Shown here: piece by piece, positions 37,901-51,264 of the stretch | Layout: each line of letters opens with the position of its first letter | Position numbering within the stretch: position 1 is the stretch's first letter | Source: Prunella strophiata | Lineage: Eukaryota > Chordata > Aves > Passeriformes > Prunellidae | Reading direction: 5' to 3' | DNA: 64,000 bases | Assembly: GCA_036583965.1 (NCBI GenBank) | Contig: JAZBQD010000015.1 | Coordinates: forward strand, 86,069,309-86,133,308 | Program-made: the position numbers and the translations under genes | The notes under the pieces: model-generated | What the model was told of the DNA's origin: nothing | The model's database searches: none | Seen by the model: the letters and a program-made list of their open reading frames with translations, nothing else

Positions 37901-40900
37901 TTGTTTAGTATTTCAGCTTGGGAACTATTTTAAATTATTTTAAAATATCCTTTTATGCAGTAGTGCAATTACATATTTTATATGAATTGCTCCTAAAGAT
38001 CAAAAGCCATATTTTGTCTGTTAATGTACACACTCACATGGCTTTCCATGAGTGAGATCCACGTGTGCATCTGAGGTTTAAATTTTTCCCCAAAAATTCT
38101 TTAAAATCCTTTTACAGGGCAGTAAGTAGCGGAAGAAAGTTTTATATTCCCTTTCTTCTGCCTTCATACCCAAAACAGGCAGGCTGCTCTGCATGGCACC
38201 GGAATGGTAACAATATCCCAAGGGGCCAGTAGCCAGCCAGGGATTGCCATCATTCTGCTTTCACACTCCTCCACACCCAGGAGTTTCTCCACTCCTTCTG
38301 CAAACAGAGAAATAAGAACTGGAGCCCACTGATGACATCAAGAAGTGCTCTAGATATTTCAGGGTCAGGGAAAAAGCATTGCAGGACATCTCTGTGGGTT
38401 TCAGACAGAAGGAAATTAGGAATATGTACAGAGCTGCAGTCCAATTGTGTGTTCTGGAAGCGTTTAAGTGGAAAGAATACATGATTTTACCAGATAGGAA
38501 AGGTTCAATGGCTTTAAACACAAAAATACAGGCATTTGAACAGACTGTCTTTAAAAAAAGGGAAAACGACATTGAAACAATCTGCCACAACTGGTAAAAA
38601 TTAGGAGGCTTGCTGCCAGTCTCAACAGAGCTGCATGTCAGAGGTACAAATCTCTAAAGGAGTATGCTCACAATGCATTTAGTCTGAGTTGCATTTGCAA
38701 GCTTCAAAGTCTTAAGACTGCAGGTGCCAAAGTGACCCAAACACTAGGAAGGGCTTGATGACAGCTCTCACTGCAATATTTCAGCAAGTCTACCCCTAAC
38801 TATGCTTGGGCTTAGCTATTCCCAGGTACACCAAATGAAAAATACATTTATATGGCTTTATAAAGATATTTTAGAAGTGAAATGTTTTGATTTTTCCTCA
38901 AGGCAGCAGCTGTTCTCCCTATCGTCTATGTGGAAAGCATTAGTTTATGATTTCAATCACCACTCACCCAGTGAAAGAATAACAGCATCATTGCCCAAAC
39001 CAGGATAAGCCCACATTCCTGCCACCAGACCCACAGAGTTGTGCTTTTATGCTGAAGCAGCCACAAAGGACTTTCCAAAGTCTTGTTGTGAACTCAGGGA
39101 TCTACTTCAGCCTGCACAACAAGCAGCTGAAGGTTGTCACAGAGGCCAGGATGGGAATGGCCAACCCATAGGTACAAAAATCTGGGATTTTGCTTCATTT
39201 TTCTCCCATGTAGGCAGACCAACCTGTGCTAGGCAGACCCAACTGACATCAAATGGGCCAAGCAGACTGCAGAAAAAGCACTTTAATTATAGTTCTTATA
39301 AATTCCAGCACATTTTAACATGAAGGAAACCTCATGTTTCTAGAGTGGTTTAAGAATGATTTGCAGCAAGGATGTCCACAGTGTATACCCTACAAAGTAG
39401 TGGGGGAAAAAACAGAAATTATAGTGACTTAAAAAACCTTGAGAACTGCCAGTTTACCCCACTCACTTTTTCTGTTTCTAATGGAGAGTATATGCTTGTC
39501 TATAATTCATTTTTATACCAAAAAAAAAAAGGAAAATCAAATTATAAGCTGAAAAAAAATCATGAATTTCAAAAAATAATTTCCCCTAACTATTAAGTGA
39601 AAAAAAAATTCTAAAGTATCAAAGGTTTCATCATTTTTTCCCATAATAAAGAAAATACTTTATTACATGGTAGCAAAATTAAAAGTAATTACAGTGTGAT
39701 GGTTCTGCTTCTATTTTTTTTTTAACTTTAATGTTGTAGAATACCCTTCATTTTGTTTAGGAAAAAATAAAGTGAGGGAGCAGGAGAGAAGAAAATGGAA
39801 AAGAATTTAAAGTAGAAGATTGTGTAACCTGAGATTGCAGTCTTCATATGGAGATGAGACTGAAAAATTGTTCCTGTAGAAAAGATGGTACTCAAAATAT
39901 TTTGAATAACCTCCAGTATTAAAAGATTTAAAGGTATGGCTGCTATACTGCAAGAACTCCATGCCTGCCAGGTGAATAGTGGATTACCCAACCTAGCTGT
40001 TAGATCTCAGATGTGAAAATGAGTGTGTAGACAACTCACGTGCCTAGTTACAGTTCACATCCGGTATGCATTGAGAGAAAAATCCTTTCTTCTAATGAAT
40101 ATGTAAACTGACTGTGTAATTTTTGGTAATTGATGCTTATCCTTGCTTTCATTTTGACACTTGATCATAACTGACAAACTGGCAGCTGAGGAAGAAGAAA
40201 ACTCTGAGCTGTAAGAATAATAAACAGAGCACAGTAAGAGATGGAAAAAAACTCCAGCATACATGGGAGGAAAACTTCAGGACATGGGCTAAGCCATAAA
40301 TGGATTTTTAAAAAAAAATAGTTTGGTGTTTCTACAACTTAAAATGATTTTTTTTTCTAAAGTAACAACATTAAATGTGTGTCAATTTTCTGCCTTAGCT
40401 GTTAAACCAAACGGTATGTGAAGAGAATATTAAGAAAATTACATTTAATACAAAAAGTTTTGTTTAAAAACAGTTTCAGATTAAACACCTAAAGATAAAA
40501 AAAATGGATGCATTCATTCTGTTTGAGCCTAATAGTTTCCACAACTACTAAATTGACTCATGAGAAGCTTAACTCTGGAGGTCAATATCAAGGACTGCAA
40601 AGTGTACACCTACAAACATCTTTTCAGAAATTCTACTTTCTCATCCAAAATGCCTCGTTGCAGAGCCATACAGCTTTACTAGTAGTGTCTAGATAGGCTC
40701 ACCTGCTGTCTGTTGTCCACACACAAACACCAAAAAAAAAAATTCCCCAAGGTCATTTGGGGCTGAGAAGAAGGTCAGGCTTGCTCACTCCTTAATACCT
40801 TTGAAGCTGCTAATGTGACTGAGATGGATGAGAGTGAGTAGGATACAAGCCTGTCTGTCAGCAAAACACATGATCTCAGCAATATAAAGTGTAATTGATC

Positions 40901-41209
40901 TAAATCTCAGCTACAGCAGTTAACAGACTCCAAGAGGGAGAGATGGCACTTGGACCACAGGGCTTGTACTTGACTACATTCTTACTTTGCAAAATAGACA
41001 TTGCTCAGCAACCTGGATTTTTGCAGGCTTGCTTCCAGTGGTTAGTACAAATAGTATTTTGACACCAGCAGTTTCCTTTTTTACTTCCAGAGGTTCTTTG
41101 ATAGGTCTCTGTCAAAGTCCAATTCATTACCTGATGAATTATCAGCTAAAACCCTAACACTTTTCTATAAGAAAATTTTTTGAGATTAGAAAGTAACAGA
41201 AAAAAGATA

Positions 41210-41212
<3 letters not shown>
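34981..41212. other. Non-coding stretch upstream of the C1orf216-like gene
   Basis: No supported exon. The T/G tract at 36,261-36,361 and short A runs near 39,520 and 39,600 are the only repeats recognised. Open frames near 38,250-38,600 and 39,039-39,323 have no recognisable domain. Confidence 0.5.
36261..36361. repeat. T/G-rich tract (TTTG units, ends in a T run)
   Basis: T-rich stretch with four consecutive TTTG units and a closing run of 11 T. Same style as the tract at 17,546-17,660. Confidence 0.85.

Positions 41213-41258
<46 letters not shown>
41213..41258. repeat. (AT)23 microsatellite
   Basis: Forty-six uninterrupted bases of alternating A and T, the longest pure dinucleotide run in the window. 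It is likely length-polymorphic and cruciform-prone. Confidence 0.97.
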
Positions 41259-41263
<5 letters not shown>

Positions 41264-42197
41264 ATCAATGAAAGATAAGCTTTCAAATGTTTGGAGATTT
41301 ATTTTAGAGATGTATTTCCACATTTACTTATTTCTTAAATAAGAATAAATACAGAGTCCAATTTCTACTTAATTGGATAGGGAACAGGCTAAGAAAGAAG
41401 AATGCGAGATCCCCAATCTCACTGAAGTTTCAGACTGAACAGAAAAAAAATGCATCCTTCCCAGAAAGAGTGAGCACAGTTAGGTTCTGGATGTCAAAAA
41501 GAGGTAATGCTTCCTTGTACTACTTATGTTGCCTGCAGCCTTGTCTGCTTGAATCTTGAACCCTGGTTGAACCTCCCTGAGCCCCAAGCAAAGGTCCTGC
41601 TAGAACCCCACTGGCATGTGTGGTTAAAAATCCTCCTTGTGCCTAGGAGACACTATCAAACTGCTATTAACTCTAGTGACAGCAGGGCACACTTTTATCC
41701 TCAGTCATACTTTTACTGAGCCTCCTTGAGATCTACCTGAAGAGCTTTAAAAGAACACATAGAACGTAGTCATTGCCATCTGTCAGTGTATTGTCTGTCA
41801 CCTTGCAAGCTTTCCCCCAACCTTTCTAAACCCTTTGCCAAGGCACCACCAGCACCACCTTTTTGACTCCTGAAGAGATCCCAACACTTCGTGTTAAGTA
41901 TTGTACTAATTAAGGCTTTGAGAGCAGTAAGCAAAAACCATAATGTCTGGCCTCACACTTAGCAAATTACTCACAGTTCCTTGCTTCCCTTCACAAGATT
42001 GTCTCGATAACAACCATTGCCAGTAGGGATCTGAGGCAATGAGTGTAGCAAAAAACCCTAACAAATACATGCCTACATATGTGAGCTTCACTTCCTTAGG
42101 CAAAAATAACGAGCCAAATGAGTGAAGGATCTGCTGCTCTCTTATGTGTGGTAGCTGTATATACACTGATGTGCAAGAATCTTCCAGAGACTTCTGT

Positions 42198-42233
42198 CAC
42201 AGCTTGTCAAATTGCCACAGCATGTCAAATTAC
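42198..42233. repeat. Tandem duplication of an 18-bp unit
   Basis: Two adjacent copies beginning CACAGC and containing TGTCAAATT (42,198-42,215 and 42,216-42,233) differ at two positions. Confidence 0.85.
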
Positions 42234-42629
42234 TGATTCCAGAAACTTGCACTACTCCCAAAGGAAGGCTGCTGCTTTGTCATTTTAGAAAGGTGGCACA
42301 CCTCTGAGCTTCTTTCAGTGTAGGTTGAAGGAATGAGTGCATGTTATGTATGCCAGAAGGAGATGGAATTGGCCAAGTCGAGCAAGTTAAGGCAATCCAA
42401 AGCTTTGAGACAGGGCAAAAATAAATCCATGTGGAAGGACACAGTACAGGCATAAACAACGCCCACGCAGACTATCTGAGGTCTTGCTTTCTTGCTTGGA
42501 AAAACAAACTCCTTCTGAACTCTGTTCATTTTTTACAGACAAAGCCTTCAAGCTTAATGGACAAAAGTACAAGTCATAAGTACAGGACACTTAATCTAGG
42601 TAATTTATCTCATCCTTTAGTGTTTTCTA

Positions 42630-42740
42630 CACAGACAGGAGTAGCTGCCACTTGGAACAGGCTTCCTCTAACTTCACTTTCAAATGACATTAACTTTCAG
42701 ATGACTAAGTCCAGAGCAGTTCACCTTAACCATGAGGCAT
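42630..42740 (+). mobile_element. Possible LINE (CR1/L2-like) reverse-transcriptase tail relic
   Basis: The plus strand encodes ATWNRLPL at 42,644-42,667, and the DNA word TGGAACAGGCTTCC resembles the TGGAACAGGCTGCCC word of CR1 copies. The WNxLP motif is typical of the C-terminal end of LINE ORF2 proteins. The surrounding frame is short and not otherwise recognisable, so this is a weak call. Confidence 0.3.
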
Positions 42741-44161
42741 GTATTAATGAGAGAGACTGAAAGATCAGTCTTAACACAGTTCAAACAGGAACTGTTCTCA
42801 CCCATGGAGAGGGTGATCCTTGCATGGCTACAGCCAAATAACTTCCAGCAACCTGTGTTTTAGGGGTTTCCTGTGCTTGGTGCTGTATCTCGATAATTGC
42901 ATTTGACAGTCATTGATGGAACAATTTTCCTAATTCTCCTTTGAAGACAATTATGCCTTTTGGCTTCTATAACATCCCATGGCGATGAATTCTGCAATCT
43001 AATTTTATGTTGCATGACTGGCGTTACCAACAGAGCAAGCCACACCTTTCCAGGGATTCAGTAACATGCTGACACCATCTTCCTTTTGTCTCATTTAATC
43101 TCAAAAGTCATAAGCAATACAGCAAAATTTTCTACAGCTATCTGGATTTTTCCCCACTATCAAAATGCTCTTTTAAAACAATGGCTGTCAACAGGCAAAT
43201 GGTCTGGTGTACTTTTTCACAGTGTTGTATTACTCACTTTACCATAAGCCTCAGGATGGCTGAGGCAGCTCAGCAAAGGTGGCCAATAATAGATAATAAA
43301 TATCTGTTTGCAGAAAGAAATGTGAAGCATGGAGGGGACAAGGAACCCTCTCACAGTCCTGGAATAGCCCAAAAAGGAAACAGTGGAATTTCCCTGGAGG
43401 AGAAAACCTAGCAGAAATCAGTAGGAGTTTCAGACAGAGAGTGAATAAGAAAAAGAGAGGGGGAGAAGGCAAAAAGATGTCTTTAGATTTCCATTAAAAT
43501 AAAATTGGAAAGGGGAGTGGGAAGGACAGTGGAGAGGCAGGTTAAAGGATTGTATTCCTGTTGTTGTCAGCAGAGAGCAAGTAGGAAAGGAGACCTGGAC
43601 TGCCTCTCTCCCAAGTCTGCTGCCCTAGGCGACTGTTTACTTTGCCTTTGCCCAAGCCAGCAGTGAGATGTTATAAAATGAGTTTTCAAAATGCTCTGAG
43701 TCACCAGAACATGGATGAGATCTGTGGATTCAAGCCACCTTTCAAGATTATGAATCTCTTCTGAATATCCATTATGCCGATGATATATAACAAAATCACT
43801 GCTGTAATGTGATGCACATGTCAGCTTTAAGGATACAGTCCCTGCTCAGATGGCATCAGCAGAGGGACACGTCAGCATGGTGGATTACCAGAGCAAATGC
43901 TTTAGCATGCAAAGTGATGCAATATGTTTTGACAACAATTGTTCCCTTATGTTTGTTTCTGTGTCAGGTTTGACTTGACTATCTGCCAGGACAATGCTCA
44001 GGATCCTTTGCATTGCTATGCAGAAGCTGATTATGTGATCAAATGCTTAAAGCACATAGAATCACTTCCAAGATTCAATGAGATAGATGTGCCAGAAAAG
44101 TCAGTAGGTGTTTGAAGTAATTGACGCTAACAGCTAGACCTGGATTTTTCAAAAGAATATG

Positions 44162-44221
44162 TGTTTTGTTTTCGATTTGGGTTTTTTTGTTGGTGGTGGG
44201 GTGGGTTGCTTTTTTTTCTTC
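44162..44221. repeat. T/G-rich tract
   Basis: About 60 bases of T and G with almost no A or C, including GGTGGTGGGGTGGG and T runs. Confidence 0.85.
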
Positions 44222-45056
44222 TAATGCACTATCATATAATCTGCCTAGAAATTCAGCCTTAACATAATGTTCACATCAAATGAAATTCACCCGTTAAGAA
44301 AGAACATACACAGGATCCTCCCTGAAGTGGAAAAAATGCAATCTTTGTGTACAGCAGATCCCCTGGGAGCCTTCAGTACCCTGTGCACATGCCTAGAACA
44401 ACAGAGCAGACTCCAATGGCACAGTAGAGCTGATATTTGTAGGTCTGGGAGGTTTAGCACTGAACTAAAACTCTTGTCAGTCCTTCATCCCCCATGTGTG
44501 ATGCTGAAGTTTTTCTAATAAAGGCCAACACCCTATGGAAATGATGCATGTGTAGATGGCTGTAGAAGACACAGGTTACCTGCTCTTATGACTTTCATAT
44601 TGCATTTCCAGCCCCTGAGCCACCACAAAATCTACAAAGTGAGTAAATGTGATTCCCACTCAGGAGACAAGGGCAGAAGGCAGAGCCACTGTGGCACTTG
44701 CCCAAAAGCCATGATCTCAAACAGAGGCTTCACCCTGTGCTCCCAGGTTTTGGTCTAGTCTTGTACCAGTGTCTCACTGCACAGCTTTGCAAGAGCTTTG
44801 GGCCCTCAGAGGTATTTAGGCACCAAAAACAACAAAAAGTGGTACCTATACACTTTCAGAAATCTCTCCTTAATTTCACCATCCCATAAATCACTTTCAT
44901 GGAGACATCTTTCATCTTTTCTGCTTCACAAGTCAGTTGTGAAGCTTAATTACACAATGATTATGAAGTCCAGTAAATACAACATGTATTAAGAGCAGTT
45001 AATGAGATTTCTGTCACTAACATGCTCTACCTCTTGTGAAATATTACTCATATGTT

Positions 45057-45107
45057 AAAAAAAAATTAAAAAACTAAACAAACAAACAAACAAAAAACCC
45101 CACACAG
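45057..45107. repeat. A/C-rich tract with CAAA units
   Basis: A-rich stretch with four or five CAAA units, ending in AAAACCCCACACA. Few G or T. Confidence 0.9.
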
Positions 45108-45271
45108 ATTCAATGTAGAACCAATCCATCTTGATTACTTGCATAAATAATATGTTATACAACTCGATGGTGTTTGTTAACACAAAATAGAAAATAGCAT
45201 AGACTTTTATGATCAACATAAAACACGGTTTCACATGTTTCACTCATCCACATGTTAGTTGTTTCTTGTAG

Positions 45272-45307
45272 TGCCTGGAGTGACTGCCTGGAGTGCTGCC
45301 TGAGTGG
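45272..45307. repeat. Three imperfect copies of TGCCTGGAGTG
   Basis: TGCCTGGAGTGAC, TGCCTGGAGTGC and TGCCTGAGTGG lie head to tail. A small tandem duplication. Confidence 0.8.
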
Positions 45308-45581
45308 GACCCCAAACCCACAGGGTACCTACGTCCCAAGGGCTCCAGTAACTTAAATACCTCCAAAGACCTAGTGAGAGGTCACAGTCCCCAAGTGCAA
45401 CATAAATTCACTGCAAGAAGATGGACCTAGTTTCAAACTGTGTGTACTTGGTGACACAGCTTACCACTGGGCCCCATGTATGAAAAAGTGCACAAGGCAT
45501 CACTGCAATTGCAGTGTATTCAGCCAGTTCAGAGCCCTCACACTGCTTTAGACATTTGTCCATGGTCTTTGACCAAAGTAC

Positions 45582-45647
45582 TTTGTTCTGTCAGAAAAAA
45601 AAATGAAGAAAGGAAGGAAAAAAAAGTTTGTTTCCTGACAGAACAAA
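45582..45647. repeat. Perfect 13-bp inverted repeat with 40-nt purine-rich loop
   Basis: TTTGTTCTGTCAG at 45,582-45,594 is the exact reverse complement of CTGACAGAACAAA at 45,635-45,647. The spacer (45,595-45,634) is nearly all A and G. A DNA or RNA hairpin is possible; the stem is shorter than a usual microRNA precursor. Confidence 0.9.
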
Positions 45648-48600
45648 CATACATCCTACCTATTCTGTGTCTAGGCAAATACATTTCCTGTTAAGAATTA
45701 TGATATGGAATTCATAGATTAACAAAACTTTTGTAAAGATCAGGCAGGAGTGATTTTCATCACATGAAGCCTGTTACAGCAAGTTCTATTAATATTCACC
45801 AAAGGGAAACCTGTTTGTTGACCTAAAGTGCAACTGCTTCCTATCCTCCTATTATGAAATTGTTTAGGTCCTGTGGGACAACTGTACTGAGCTTTTGACA
45901 CAAATATTAAAATTCTATTTAGATGTACAATGTTTTAATGCAAATTTTTTACCATAAAACCAAATGCTCCATTCAGTTAAATTAATAGAATTACAAAAAG
46001 ATGTAATGATAGCAATTAAGTCTTGAAAATGCAAATTTTATAGTCAAGGACAATTACTTCATTTATAGTATACTGGAATGATGCCAGATGAAGGTAATTT
46101 AGATCCCCCTAGCTCACAGTTATATCATGAAGGATATCTTAATTTCATTAGTACAACAAAGATGGGTGAGAAGTTAGAGAATACAAAAAGAAAAAAGGGA
46201 TGGGAGAGGAAATTTGACCTTTCTCATTTCATTGCAGCAAGAATACATAGATCTTACTAAAGTATTAGTAATATTTCTTTCTACTCCCGACTCTGAAAAA
46301 AGTGGGATTTTTTTATTAGCAGCAATGGAACATTAGTATGTAAAAGGTCAGCTTCATTTAGATACTTAGAGCCAATGTGTTCATGCCACAACAGTTACAG
46401 GCCTCCCATTATTTCAGTTTTAAGGATGCATGTGTAGCTCATGCCTTACCAGGTCTCAGGCCATGGCCTCAAGGGTCACATGGTTTTGACTCTAAAAGGA
46501 GTTAAAGCATTTTTGAAAATATACACATTTTTGAAAAATTCTTCTCAGTCTTATAAAAAGTACTCTTTCCCCCTGCAAACAGGAAAGTCAAATGCCATTA
46601 GTTTTTCATCAACATAGTAAAGAGAGATCAAGTAGATGCAGAATAAGGAGTGATATACTGAAGATTTTCTGGCCTGCTCGCATGTGTGGAAAAATAAATA
46701 AATAAGAAAAATACTGTTTCATACATATACTTTAGCACATTACTAAATTCAAACAGGAGTTTTAGGGACTCGAAAGGTTCCTTCTTTCTTCCAAACAAGT
46801 ATCCAGGGAAAGGCATATTAAATATTATGCAGTGTAAAGTTCCAATAAAAGCGCTTTACCTACCACTTTTTTCTTCATGGCCTGCTGTAAGCATGGCAGA
46901 GAAACTCAAATCCAAGAGGGATGGATTCACCGGCTGACAACAGCCTCCAGCTCCACACTGGTGTGTGTCTCCCATGCAGCATCACGTTGCTGCAGGAATA
47001 TGGCAATGCAGGACCTCTGCCCACATCCCCTCCACAGCAAAACAGCTTGCAGTGAAGGTTGAGGTTACAGTGTTCTTGTCCTTCACCCCACTGGTCCCAT
47101 GATGGCCAGTGTAATAATTTTAAGCAATAAAATACACACATGCAAACCTTACTGGGAAGTGAACAGAAACAAGTGAAACTGCTGTGTTATTCTGACTTAC
47201 AAGTCCACTAGATTTATTCCTCAAAAACGTTCATCCTAAAATCTAAAGAACTATGACCTGACTTTAGCTCATTATTGATTTTAATAACAGGGCTTTGGCT
47301 ATTTTGTTTTAAGAAAACAAAACCATTCTGAAGGAAAAATGTAGGGTTGAGTTGGGTTGGGGTTGTGCTTTTTCCTCTTTATTTCTGGTCTGAAATACAG
47401 ACAAGTGCACATGGAGACAGTCTGGCTCTACTTCCTTTGAGACAGTCTTGTGAAATAAGAACAGGCCCAGTGGTTTTTTTCCTTCTGCTCATCAATGTGT
47501 ATGCAACATGTATTCTCTGGAACACCTGGGGTGCCATCCTTATTTTGCCCTGATCTCACCAGTGGAAGTCTGAACATGCTGAAGAGCTGGAGAAATGCCA
47601 CGGGCTTCAATGGCAGGATCTCACCCCAGGGTCTCACCCCATATTTCTGCAATTTGAAGAAGCTATCAGTCATCCCTGTGCTTCAAAATGGTGGATGATA
47701 TCCTAACTAATTGGAATATTTTTGGCTCTTTGTGTGGTTCAGATTTCCTTCAGTCAATTCTGTCTTCTGTCAACCAAGATAAAAATTAGACATTGTACCT
47801 ATAAGGACTTTATCCTATGCTTCTGATTATTAAAACTCTGCTATACCTGACAAGTTAGTATGAGCTTGTTATCTTTAAGTATTTATTAATGCATAAGGAC
47901 TGGTGTATCATACTAAACTCCCTCTCATTGTGGATGTTGTTTGGAAATTTGGCTTAATGAGGAGTGCTTGAATGAATTAAGTCTGGGTATGTTTGCACTA
48001 CATTGTACAATACAAGCTTAAACACTCATGTAATTTTATTGAAAAGCATAGATTTAACTTGCTAATAGTTTGTGAATCTGCCAAGTCTCAGCTGTTGCAG
48101 GGAGAAACGTTTTGTCCAAGCTATTCCCAATGTGTCTCAGTTGTAAAAAGAAAACACCAAACAACAGGCTGTGATCGTAATAGGATATTGATTAGTCTGG
48201 ATCCCATACAGAACAGAACTTGATTCTTTGGTGGACCACTAAAAGGTCATATTGCTTGATTGCTCCATAGCTTCTAAAATACAAGAAATATTGAACCAAA
48301 ACTGCTTTCAATTATACTCATGTTATCTGAGGCCTGGGAATGTAAGCAAGGGCAGCATTTGGCCCATTCTGTTAAAAAATGGGGCGATACTAAGCATTTC
48401 ATTTCCTCATTAGCAGAGCAGGAACATCAGCTCTGCCTGCTCTAATTGATGTCCTGCCCTAAAGTTAATTCCCAGGTGAGCAGGTGTGAATCTGTTTGAT
48501 CCAAGGGCTTAATTTTGGATGGATCTGACATACAGTGATATGTGCTTAGCTGTAATCTGAAAATTGTGGTTTGGTTTACATATTCATACATATTTCTGCA

Positions 48601-50004
48601 GAATGATATTTACAACTGTTTATATACCTCAGATCTCCAAATTCCTTGCTTGACCTGACTGTCACAATGAGCTTAGGTCAGCCATAAGATAATGATTTGC
48701 TGTTAAATAAGATTTAATCAAAGCACTATGCCGTTGTCTGTGAAATGAATTAGCTTTTTTTGTGCTAACAAAGATCCAGGCCAAAAATTACATAATGATG
48801 TCAAAATATATTGTGGAAAATAAAATTCTTTCTTTCATTTCACTGATGTAACTGAGGCTGTAAACAAAGAATCACACTTTGAGGAAATCCTGGAATATAA
48901 CTGAAGGATAAAACTGTCCTTTTCTATCTTCTTCTAAGAAATTCAGTTTTCTAGTTAGAAGTCCAACAGAGTATATTCCACTTCTGGTCACTGATACAAT
49001 TCAAGACAATTATGAAGGAAAATTTTAGCAACAAGTCAATTATTTATTTGATCTTGTCAGAAATGTATGTTAGATTTATCTTGATACTAAATTCCACTAA
49101 ATTCTAAAATGCAGTAAAGAAATAGAGGAGCCATACATTAATTTTAGTCAGTATTGTTCCTAGTTGTTCTGCCACTTGGAAAGTTAGAAAGTAACTTCTG
49201 CAGTGCATATTTATTCTAAATTAGTAGATCAATTCTGGAAAAAAAAAAGTTTATTTTTTTATGTATTTATGGTTTTATTTATTTATTTCTATTTCCAACC
49301 CATACTGCAATGCTTCATAGAGAATGCAATCCCTTTGTTAATCCTGACCTGCTTTAAAAGCTGTATGGATGTGATAATCTCTTTTCTCTTTTCTAATGTT
49401 TTCTTCTCCTCACTTGATAAATGTTTGACAGTAAGACAATTTTTTTTTTCTCATAATTTTCCATTTTCCCAATTTTCTGAATACTGGGCTGGGTTTCTTT
49501 TAAGATGTGATTTGAAAAGGATTTAAGGACTAGCATTTTAAAGTCCATTTTCTCAGAAGTTGCCTGTGATTTTTGGAGACTTGGCCATTTATGAATCCAG
49601 TTTAGATTTTCAAATACTACTTGATTTTGAAATATTCAGATCATTAACAAAGAAGCCAAACAAGGCTTTTGGTGTCCTTTAGGCTTATTCCCTGAGGTGT
49701 ATGTGGGAAAACTTTTTTTTTTTTTTTAAAGGCTTCTTTGTCCTCTATGTCCTTTGAAGAAAGTCAATGGGAAGACTGGATTAAGCCCAGGCTTCAAGAT
49801 TTCCTGATTCATTCAGAACTTCCTGTCTATTGGACAGTTCTCAGAAAATGTAGCTATCCATAAAATTCAATAAACAGTGAAAATCAATACAGTAATATTA
49901 TATATTATAGTAACATTTATACTAATATTTTATTATATACAATGGAAAGCCATCAAAAATGTTTTGCCTGTTTTTTTTAAAGGTGAATAATGGCTTATTT
50001 AGAC

Positions 50005-50026
50005 TATATATATATATATATATATA
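50005..50026. repeat. (TA)11 microsatellite
   Basis: Twenty-two uninterrupted bases of alternating T and A. Confidence 0.95.
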
Positions 50027-51180
50027 CCTTTCTTTTACTTTGGGGAAAAATATATTGTAAAAAGAAAGTTTGTAAGACAGAAAGAAACAGGTATAAAATT
50101 CCAGAACAGAGTGAAGAGTATAGAGAAATATTTGCAAAATATTACAGATCCACTGGCACTACCTTTTTCACAGAAACACATCAGGAAATTTCATAGAAGA
50201 AAGCTTTCTACTTGTTAGTTTAAAATGTTCTAATGCAACATTTAGCTGGCAGTATTACTGTATCATATAAGGGCTTTCATATGCTTTCCAATATAGCTTC
50301 TGACTGGAAGTATTAGCTGATGCAGCAGCATAAATAAAGAAATGTCTAGATTTCTATGGTTCCCAAAGGTCATTTTTATGAAAAGATCAGGAAATATGTT
50401 TCATTGAAATTTAAAAGAAAACTATATCAAGTTTAATAACATTGTTACTATAATGACATAAAATTCAGTGAGATGGTGTACTGTTTAATATTTGACTGTC
50501 AAGTTTCCACAGTGAGGCTGAGATGTGTGAAAGCATTTAAACTTTTTAAACTGAAATTGTTTTCAATTTTATTTCTGTTTCATTACCTGATCCATCTTTT
50601 TTCACCCTTGCTATAATGCAGGCTTTCTTTTTTTTGAACCTGATGTTTTCTCTGAAGTACAACAAAAATCCAGGAGAGACCAGTGAGAAAATGCATCCCC
50701 AGATAGCCAAAATCTTTCTACTCCAATTCACTTCCTCAATCAAGATAGAACCCCAGCAGCTTGTTTAGGAGCATAGCAAGGGGGCCCCTGTCAGGACACA
50801 GCTGCCTTCTGGGGTTTCTTAGTGATGGCATCTTTTGAGGCAGATTGGTATCAGAAGCTGTGTCCACTCCTCAGCCTCTCTGGAGAAAGCAGAGGGTCCA
50901 GCTGGCATGATGCCTTTACTCCCAGGCCTGCACTCACATAAACAACTGTAAAGGCAACCAGAGCCACCACCTGCAAAGTCAGAGCAGTCTCTGGCTGCAC
51001 ACAGCCTTTGTTGGGGCATGATGTTGAGTGCTAGAATTAGAGAAATGAAAAGTTTGTAGCTTGGCACAAATCTGAAACATTTGGGTTTTCAGATAACCAA
51101 ACACATCAACCCCCGTCCCCAGTCCTGGGACCAAAATGTGTTAATACACATGAATAACATGTAACATTTTGTGATCAAAT

Positions 51181-51264
51181 GTTTGTTTTGTTTTGTTTAT
51201 TTTGTTTTGGTTTGTTTTGGTTTGGTTTGGTTTGGTTTGGTTTGGTTTGGTTTGGTTTGGTTTT
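51181..51264. repeat. (TTTGG)n / (TTTTG)n pentanucleotide repeat
   Basis: TTTTG units at the left change into about ten perfect TTTGG units at the right, followed by TTTTAATT. The strand is almost free of A and C. Confidence 0.95.

Larger units (their letters stand above)
41259..51180. other. Non-coding stretch
   Basis: No supported gene. Contents are the possible LINE relic at 42,630-42,740, the tracts at 44,162 and 45,057, the inverted repeat at 45,582-45,647, the (TA)11 at 50,005 and small tandem duplications. Segments 43,780-44,090 and 48,300-48,790 look like possible conserved non-coding elements. Confidence 0.5.
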
